In this document: one piece after another, positions 59,062 to 64,000 of the stretch
How the letters are laid out: each line of letters begins with the position of its first letter
Position numbering within the stretch: the first letter of the stretch is position 1
Source: Luteibacter sp. UNCMF331Sha3.1
GTDB taxonomy: Bacteria > Pseudomonadota > Gammaproteobacteria > Xanthomonadales > Rhodanobacteraceae
Reading direction: 5' to 3'
DNA: 64,000 nucleotides
NCBI RefSeq assembly: GCF_900109915.1
Contig: NZ_FOBU01000001.1
Location: forward strand, 1,635,004 to 1,699,003
Notes under the pieces: generated by a model
What the model saw: the letters and a program-made list of their open reading frames with translations, nothing else
Database searches by the model: none
Told to the model about the DNA's origin: nothing
Translations under genes and position numbers: made by a program

Positions 59062-60546
59062 ATGAGCCGGCTCGTCATCGTCGTGGAGAAAGCCTCGGAC
59101 TGGGGCTCGTATTACCCGTCCGCCGATGTCGTCAGCGCCATGGACTACCTACGCCAGCCGGTGGGCGGCGACGACGAACGCACGCACGTCATCAACCTCT
59201 GCCGCAGCTACAAGTACCTTGGCACGGGGTACTACGTCTCGCTGCTCGCGGAGGCACGCGGCCACAAGGTCATCCCTTCCGTGCGCACGGTGAACGACCT
59301 TCGCCGCCGGTCGCTCTACGGCCTCGACATCGACGACCTCAACCAGAAGCTGTCCACGTTCCTTCCTGCCGGGGGCCGCGACACGACGGACTTCGGCGTG
59401 CTCGTGTACTTCGGCGAGACCGCCCTGCCCGACCTGCAGGATCTTGCGAGGCAGGTCTTCGACATGTTCCCGTGTCCGCTCATGCGCATCGAATTCGAGC
59501 GCGACCGCGTGTGGCAGGTCTCCGCCGTCAAGGCCGTCGGGCTGCACACGCTCGACGACGCGCAGGAAGACGCGTTCGCGCAGGCACTGGAGAAGTTCTC
59601 GCGGAAGATCTGGCGCAAGCCACGCACGCGCCGGCGCTTCCGGTACGACATCGCGATGCTGGTCGATCCGAACGAAGCCATGCCGCCGTCGAACAAGAAG
59701 GCGCTGAAGCAGTTCATCGAGGCCGGCAAACACCTGGGCATGGAGGTCGACCCGATCGGTCGCAACGACTACCAGCGCCTGGCGGAATACGACGGCCTGT
59801 TCATTCGCGAGACCACGGCGAGCGACAACCATACCTATCGCTTCGCGCATCGCGCCGAAAAGGAAGGCATGGTGGTCATCGACGACCCGACGTCGATCCT
59901 CCGTTGCACCAACAAGATCTTCCTCAACGATCTGATGGTGGCGCGCAAGCTCGCCACGCCGATCACCGAGATCCTCTACCGCGACGATGCGAAGCGGCTG
60001 AGCGATCTGCCGGACAAGCTGGGCCTGCCCATCGTGCTGAAGATCCCCGACGGATCGTTCTCGCGAGGCGTCGTGAAAGTCGAAACACGCGAAGCCCTGC
60101 AGAAAGCCGCCAGCGAGCTGTTTTCGCACAGCGCCCTGCTGATCGCCCAGGAATACCTCTACACCGAGTTCGACTGGCGCATCGGCGTGCTCAATCACGA
60201 ACCGCTGTACGCGTGCCAGTACTTCATGTCGCGCGGGCACTGGCAAATCTACAACCACGGGGCGAAGGGCACGGCCAAGTCCGGCGGTTTCCGCACGGTA
60301 CCCGTGCGCGACGCGCCGGCCGATGTCGTGAAGCTGGCGCTCAAGGCCACCCACCCGATCGGCGACGGACTCTACGGGGTCGACCTTAAGCAGGTGGGCG
60401 ACCGGCCGGTCGTCATCGAGGTCAACGACAACCCGTCGATCGACGCCGGCGTCGAAGATGCCTATCTGGGCGAAGACCTGTACATCAGAGTGATGCAGGA
60501 ATTCTTGCGCCGACTGGAGCTCAAGCGGCTCGGCATCCAGGGGTGA
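59062..60546 (+). CDS. RimK-like ATP-grasp ligase with RLAN-type N-terminal domain
   Basis: A 494-residue protein. The N-terminal half (1-200, starting LVIVVEKASDWGSYYPS) is the domain that precedes RimK-like ATP-grasp enzymes. The ATP-grasp part has FIRETTASDNHTYRFAHRAE, VLKIPDGSFSRGVVKV, AQEYLYTEFDWRIGVLN and metal-binding VIEVNDNPSIDAGVED. Such enzymes add amino acids to peptides or proteins with ATP. Linkage to a GNAT gene matches the amidoligase systems described for this family. AAAGAGGT precedes the ATG at 59062. Confidence 0.88.
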   Translation: MSRLVIVVEKASDWGSYYPSADVVSAMDYLRQPVGGDDERTHVINLCRSYKYLGTGYYVSLLAEARGHKVIPSVRTVNDLRRRSLYGLDIDDLNQKLSTFLPAGGRDTTDFGVLVYFGETALPDLQDLARQVFDMFPCPLMRIEFERDRVWQVSAVKAVGLHTLDDAQEDAFAQALEKFSRKIWRKPRTRRRFRYDIAMLVDPNEAMPPSNKKALKQFIEAGKHLGMEVDPIGRNDYQRLAEYDGLFIRETTASDNHTYRFAHRAEKEGMVVIDDPTSILRCTNKIFLNDLMVARKLATPITEILYRDDAKRLSDLPDKLGLPIVLKIPDGSFSRGVVKVETREALQKAASELFSHSALLIAQEYLYTEFDWRIGVLNHEPLYACQYFMSRGHWQIYNHGAKGTAKSGGFRTVPVRDAPADVVKLALKATHPIGDGLYGVDLKQVGDRPVVIEVNDNPSIDAGVEDAYLGEDLYIRVMQEFLRRLELKRLGIQG

Positions 60547-60553
60547 CGAGGCG

Positions 60554-60772
60554 TCATCGGCGAAACAGGGAAGCCAGCAACGCCATCGGCAGACCTGGCT
60601 TCATCGCCACCAGCACGCTCGCTGGCGCCAGCAGCAGCCAGAACGCCGGCGTCCATCCCAGCGTTTCGCTATGGCCGGACAGCGGCGTCAGCAGGAGCAC
60701 CAGCGAGCCGAGGGTCAGCCAGGCCATGGCGATGAGGGCGCGGAGGCGGCGCGGCGAGAGCGTGTCGTTCAT
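60554..60772 (-). CDS. Small two-span membrane protein
   Basis: A 72-residue protein with two hydrophobic stretches (ALIAMAWLTLGSLVLLLTPL and FWLLLAPASVLVAMKPGLPM), a short basic start and SLFRR tail. It looks like a YejM-unrelated small inner-membrane protein; family not recognised. Converges with the RimK-like gene, 7 bp apart. Confidence 0.7.
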   Translation of the reverse strand: MNDTLSPRRLRALIAMAWLTLGSLVLLLTPLSGHSETLGWTPAFWLLLAPASVLVAMKPGLPMALLASLFRR

Positions 60773-60930
60773 GGCGGACTTCCCTTGGCGGTGGACGATG
60801 GGGCGATCCTGAGCCGACGACGTCTCAAAGCCCGCGACTCTTGACCGGCGCTTTACCCTTCGCGCCGCAGACTGCCGGCATTAGAATCCGTGACGCCGGG
60901 CGTCCGTCCGGCGCCGTGCCAGGAGAGTCC

Positions 60931-61767
60931 ATGAGCGCTGAAGCGCACCGTTTCGCCGTGTTCGGTCATCCGATCGCGCACTCGCTGTCCCCGGAAATCC
61001 ACAAGGCGTTCGCGGCGCAGCTCGGCCTTCAGCTGAGCTACGAGACGATCGACGCCACCCCGGGCGAATTCGACGACGCGGTCCGCCGCTTCTTCGCCGA
61101 GGGTGGTCTCGGCGCCAACGTGACCCTCCCCCACAAGACCGCAGCCCTGACGCTGGCGAAGACGGCCAGCGACGCGGCGACGCGCGCCGGCGCGGCCAAC
61201 ACGCTCACGCCCCTCGTCGGCGGTGGCTTCGAAGCCCACAACACCGACGGCAGCGGCTTCGTCCGCGACATCACCGAACGCCACGGCTTCGACCTGCGCG
61301 GCCACGACGCCCTGCTCCTCGGCGCCGGCGGCGCGGCCAGGGCCGTCGCCTGGGCACTGATGGACGCGGGCGTGCAGAGCCTGACCATCGTCAACCGCTC
61401 GCCGGAAAAGGCGGACGCCATCGCCGACGCCATCGGGGAGCCGGCTCGCTGCCACACGCGCTACTGGGACGGGCTCGAGGGCGAGTGTTTCGACCTGATC
61501 GTCAACGCGACCTCCATCGGCGTGACCGGCGGCGACTTCGACCTGCCCATGTCGATCGTGCAGGACCACTCCACGGCCTACGACCTCTGCTACGGCGCAG
61601 CCGCGGCAGGCTTCAAGGGCTGGGCCATCGCCGCGGGCGTCCGCCCCGACTGGTTCCGCGACGGCCTCGGCATGCTGGTGGAGCAGGCGGCCGACGCGTT
61701 CGATAAATGGCACGGCCAACGCCCGGATACCGATCCGGTCTACCGGATGCTTCGCCAGCGCTTCTGA
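60931..61767 (+). CDS. aroE: Shikimate dehydrogenase
   Basis: A 278-residue NADPH enzyme reducing 3-dehydroshikimate in aromatic amino-acid synthesis. Motifs: FGHPIAHSLSPEIHKAFA, GANVTLPHKTAAL (catalytic Lys), HNTDGSGFVRD (catalytic Asp), and the cofactor loop LLGAGGAARAVAWAL with NRSPEKAD. Length is typical. The start at 60931 follows AGGAGAG. Confidence 0.96.
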   Translation: MSAEAHRFAVFGHPIAHSLSPEIHKAFAAQLGLQLSYETIDATPGEFDDAVRRFFAEGGLGANVTLPHKTAALTLAKTASDAATRAGAANTLTPLVGGGFEAHNTDGSGFVRDITERHGFDLRGHDALLLGAGGAARAVAWALMDAGVQSLTIVNRSPEKADAIADAIGEPARCHTRYWDGLEGECFDLIVNATSIGVTGGDFDLPMSIVQDHSTAYDLCYGAAAAGFKGWAIAAGVRPDWFRDGLGMLVEQAADAFDKWHGQRPDTDPVYRMLRQRF

Positions 61768-61778
61768 CGGACGACGAC

Positions 61779-62060
61779 TCAGTCGGCCGCGGTCACACTC
61801 ATCGGGCACGCATACGTCGCTTCGTAGTCGTAGCGTGCCTTCGTCGCTGGGCCGTCGGGCGTGGCGAGGACGAGGCGGATGGTGTCGACGCGGGGTGTGG
61901 CGCATTTTTCCTTCGCCATCGCGACGCAGGGTGTGTCGCTGAGCGACGCCTCCGTGCACGACACGGCGATGGGCGCGCCACGGGGTGCGACGGCGACGGG
62001 TGCCGTCGTGGTCGCGCAGCCTGCCGCGAGCATCGTGCAGGTCAGAATGGCGTAACGCAT
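61779..62060 (-). CDS. Small lipoprotein
   Basis: A 93-residue protein whose start MRYAILTCTMLAAGC (after GGAGGATC) ends in a lipobox (LAAGC). The mature part has four further cysteines (SCTEA, TPCVAMA, EKCATP, YACPMS), so two disulfides are possible. No family recognised; it may be a periplasmic or outer-membrane lipoprotein. Converges with aroE. Confidence 0.75.
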   Translation of the reverse strand: MRYAILTCTMLAAGCATTTAPVAVAPRGAPIAVSCTEASLSDTPCVAMAKEKCATPRVDTIRLVLATPDGPATKARYDYEATYACPMSVTAAD

Positions 62061-62110
62061 CGGATCCTCCTTCCGGTCGTAGCGTGCGCCGGCACCATGA
62101 CCGCCGCGTG

Positions 62111-62734
62111 TCATCGCGTCAGTAGTTGACGCACTCCCAGTGAAACGATGACCGCGCCACACACGCGGTCGATCCACGCCTTGCCTCGACGGTATCGGGC
62201 GGCGACGCGTGGCGTGGCGAAGACGACGGCGACAAACCCGTACCAGACCGACGCCACCACGGCGACGACGGCCAGCATGCAGAGGAACGTCGGCACGGTG
62301 ACGTGTTGCGGTGCGGCCGCGGAAAACACGGCCGCGAAAAAGGCCATGGCCTTCGGGTTGCCGATGTTGGTGACGACGCCGGCGCGGAAGGCGAGCGCGA
62401 GGCTGCCGCGGCCACGACCGGGGACCGGCGCGTCGTCACCGCCAGCTCGCGCATTGACGATCAGGCGGCCACCGAACCAGATGAGGTAAGCCGCGCCGGC
62501 AATCTTCACCGCGAGCGCGATCCACGGAAACGCGGCGAACACGATACCGACGCCGAGGATGGCGCAGCTGGCCCAGAACAGATTGACGACGACGGTGCCG
62601 CCCACCATGGCGAGCGCTTCGCGCGTAGTGCTGGAAGCCGCCTTGTGCGCGATGCCCACGAAATTCGGCCCCGGGATCACCACGCCCACGACGTAGACGG
62701 AAAACACCAGGGCGATGGCGTGCAGGTCGATCAC
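62111..62734 (-). CDS. LysE-family amino-acid exporter
   Basis: A 207-residue membrane protein of the LysE/RhtB family with about six spans. It starts with GTG (VIDLHAIALVFSVYV), has the family motif VIPGPNFVGIAHKA and FRAGVVTNIGNPKAMAFFAAVF. Such proteins export amino acids such as threonine, homoserine or lysine. Substrate not predictable. Confidence 0.9.
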   Translation of the reverse strand: MIDLHAIALVFSVYVVGVVIPGPNFVGIAHKAASSTTREALAMVGGTVVVNLFWASCAILGVGIVFAAFPWIALAVKIAGAAYLIWFGGRLIVNARAGGDDAPVPGRGRGSLALAFRAGVVTNIGNPKAMAFFAAVFSAAAPQHVTVPTFLCMLAVVAVVASVWYGFVAVVFATPRVAARYRRGKAWIDRVCGAVIVSLGVRQLLTR

Positions 62735-62832
62735 GAGGCAACTTCCGCAGGGGACATTCCGACTGTACCCGCATTTGCGGATGGATGGCTATACGGCCAT
62801 GCCCGGGAAAGATCGGTTGGGGGAAGAACATT

Positions 62833-62899
62833 GTGGGAGCGGCCTTGGCCGCGATGGGGGCTTGCCGCGAGCACCCATCGCGGCCAAGGCCGCTCCCAC
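62833..62899. repeat. REP-type palindrome, GGCCTTGGCC variant
   Basis: GTGGGAGCGGCCTTGGCCGC arms and their inverse pair fully; between them GATGGGGGCTTGCCGCGAGCACCCATC, whose ends also pair. A variant of the family with different inner stem but conserved GTGGGAGC/GCTCCCAC ends. Confidence 0.9.
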
Positions 62900-62917
62900 A
62901 GGACTCCCGCGAGGCAT

Positions 62918-63376
62918 TTACGCCATCGAGACCACCAGAACCGCCAGCACGATCGCCACGATGTCTTCGACGATGGCAGCCGGGGTGTCCTTGCCGAAGG
63001 CGGCAGCCATTTTCGTGCGGAGTGCCGAGCCGCCCCACGTGCCGATGGCGGCACCGACGATACCGGCGATCAGTCCACCGACGAGCATGTCGTGCGCCGC
63101 ACCGATGCAGGCACCGCTCAGGGCCCCGGTGATGAGACGCGTGCCGAACTGGACCGGTATCTTGCGGCTGGGTGTCGTGGGGAGCTTGTCCGTGACGAGC
63201 TCTCCGACCGCGAGGATGCCGAGAATCCACGGTGTCCACGCATAGCCCATGAAGGCCAGCGGTGTGCCGCTGAGAGCGAGGCCGCCGAAGCGGGCGGCGA
63301 AGGCGACCGCGGCGGGTGCCATGAGGGCGCGAAGCCCGGCGACGACACCGATGAGCAGAGCGAGCAGGAGGACCAT
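62918..63376 (-). CDS. DUF4126-family membrane protein
   Basis: A 152-residue hydrophobic protein with about four spans (LLLALLIGVVAGLRALMAPA, WTPWILGILAVGELVTDKLP, AHDMLVGGLIAGIVGAAIGT, AIVEDIVAIVLAVLVVSMA). The ELVTDKLP motif and length fit DUF4126. Function unknown; in a few genomes linked to envelope or lipid metabolism. Confidence 0.82.
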   Translation of the reverse strand: MVLLLALLIGVVAGLRALMAPAAVAFAARFGGLALSGTPLAFMGYAWTPWILGILAVGELVTDKLPTTPSRKIPVQFGTRLITGALSGACIGAAHDMLVGGLIAGIVGAAIGTWGGSALRTKMAAAFGKDTPAAIVEDIVAIVLAVLVVSMA

Positions 63377-63474
63377 GGCGCGTGCACCTCTTCTCGGAAG
63401 GTGACGGCATTAGCGCATGGGGAGAACGTCGATGGCTAGTGCGATCGTGCCGCCACCCCGCCCGCAGGAGCACG

Positions 63475-63559
63475 CCTTGCGCGCGACAGCCTTCGGAGCA
63501 GGAAACAGCGGGACCTGGGCTGCCTCGCGAGAAGCTGTCGCGCGCAAGGCTCGCTCCTG
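63475..63559. repeat. Large imperfect palindrome (CAGGAGC type)
   Basis: Arms CAGGAGCACGCCTTGCGCGC... and inverse ...GCGCGCAAGGCTCGCTCCTG flank a 30-base loop. It resembles the REP family in layout but begins CAGGAGC instead of GTGGGAGC. Confidence 0.75.
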
Positions 63560-63583
63560 CCTGGGAAATCGCGTTCGAGAAAG

Positions 63584-63624
63584 CCCGGAGGGAGGGACTT
63601 CAGGGGGCGAGCCCTCCCTCCGGG
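63584..63624 (-). terminator. Hairpin after the VCBS-repeat gene
   Basis: Perfect 13-bp stem CCCGGAGGGAGGG / CCCTCCCTCCGGG with a 15-base loop, 5 bases downstream of the stop at 63629 on the minus strand. No long T-run follows. Confidence 0.7.
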
Positions 63625-63628
63625 GGTC

Positions 63629-64000
63629 TTACAACGCGGGAGCTATACGACGGCCGCCCTGGAAGCGGTTGGCCGGGATGGTCGCGTTCTTTGCGACGAC
63701 CAGCGGTTCACCCCAGGCATCCGCTACCTGGTACGAGGCGAAGCCGGTCTTCGTGCGCTGCCACTGCACGATGTGATCGTTTGCGTCGCGCCACATGAAG
63801 TCGGCGCGACCGTCGCCGTCGTAGTCGCCGATGCCAGCGAGCGTGAGCCCGGCCGGAATGGCCTCGCTGCCGCGTCCGGAGATACGGAAGCCGTCCATCG
63901 TCCACCACGACAGCTGGCCGTTGGCCGTATTGGTCCAGATGAGGTCGGTGGTCCCATTGCCGTCGATGTCGCCGACGCCGTAGAGCGCTGCACCGGCGTC
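63629..64000 (-). CDS. VCBS/FG-GAP repeat protein, 3' end only
   Basis: The last 123 codons of a larger gene whose start is beyond the right edge. It shows repeated FG-GAP/VCBS blades: GVGDIDGNGTTDLIWTN, then GIGDYDGDGRADFMWRD, each with the Asp-rich calcium-binding loop and the trailing W. The end is FQGGRRIAPAL. Such proteins form secreted or surface beta-propellers, often with an enzymatic domain at the N-terminus that cannot be seen here. Confidence 0.8.
   Translation of the reverse strand, partial: DAGAALYGVGDIDGNGTTDLIWTNTANGQLSWWTMDGFRISGRGSEAIPAGLTLAGIGDYDGDGRADFMWRDANDHIVQWQRTKTGFASYQVADAWGEPLVVAKNATIPANRFQGGRRIAPAL

Overview
The window looks like chromosomal DNA of a GC-rich gammaproteobacterium of the Xanthomonadales (Rhodanobacteraceae, Luteibacter/Dyella-like). 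This is inferred from the replication-origin block (gyrB-recF-dnaN-dnaA / rpmH-rnpA-yidC-mnmE), the tonB-exbB-exbD-exbD cluster beside gyrB, the lptM-dapF-DUF484-xerC-hslV-hslU order, and many REP-type palindromes. No rRNA, tRNA or CRISPR array was seen.

Layout. (1) Positions 1 to about 8813 are the right part of a mobile genomic island, visibly less GC-rich than the rest. It carries three consecutive tyrosine recombinases plus a small partner, overlapping like the ginABCD operon of GInt islands (Tn554-like logic). Its cargo is an unrecognised set of small genes with an XRE-type regulator. The island interrupts a radical SAM gene of the PA0069 family just after the first cysteine of its cluster motif; only the 5' part of that gene (8802-9059) is in the window. 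(2) 9.2-13 kb: an ABC exporter pair of the FetAB/YbbLM type, a family 9 glycosyltransferase and an exported alpha/beta hydrolase. (3) 13-22.6 kb: an acetate/carboxylate locus with an MFS symporter, a DcaP-like porin, acetyl-CoA synthetase, a LuxR-type response regulator and a transporter-fused hybrid histidine kinase, matching the CrbSR 'acetate switch'. (4) 22.8-24.3 kb: a phosphopantetheinyl transferase and pdxJ, with a terminator-like hairpin almost touching the pdxJ start. (5) 24.4-28.3 kb: TonB energy-transduction genes and an exported TPR protein. (6) 28.5-38.8 kb: the replication-origin region; the dnaA-dnaN gap is AT-rich, has two perfect DnaA boxes and is the likely oriC. (7) 38.9-47.7 kb: accessory metabolism (MFS, LysR/alcohol dehydrogenase, metallo-beta-lactamase-fold enzyme, HxlR/SDR pair) and an FtsK translocase. 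(8) 47.7-52.4 kb: a tightly overlapping ribose operon rbsKDACB. (9) 52.5-58.3 kb: the lptM-dapF-DUF484-xerC-hslVU run. (10) 58.3-64 kb: a GNAT enzyme divergent from a RimK-like ATP-grasp ligase, aroE, small envelope proteins, a LysE exporter, a DUF4126 protein and the 3' end of a VCBS-repeat protein cut by the window edge.

The most interesting parts are the island with its uncharacterised cargo (1-2985), the disrupted radical SAM gene and putative att repeats at 8714-8820, the complete acetate-switch locus, the pdxJ leader hairpin, and the REP families whose stems vary while keeping base pairing.
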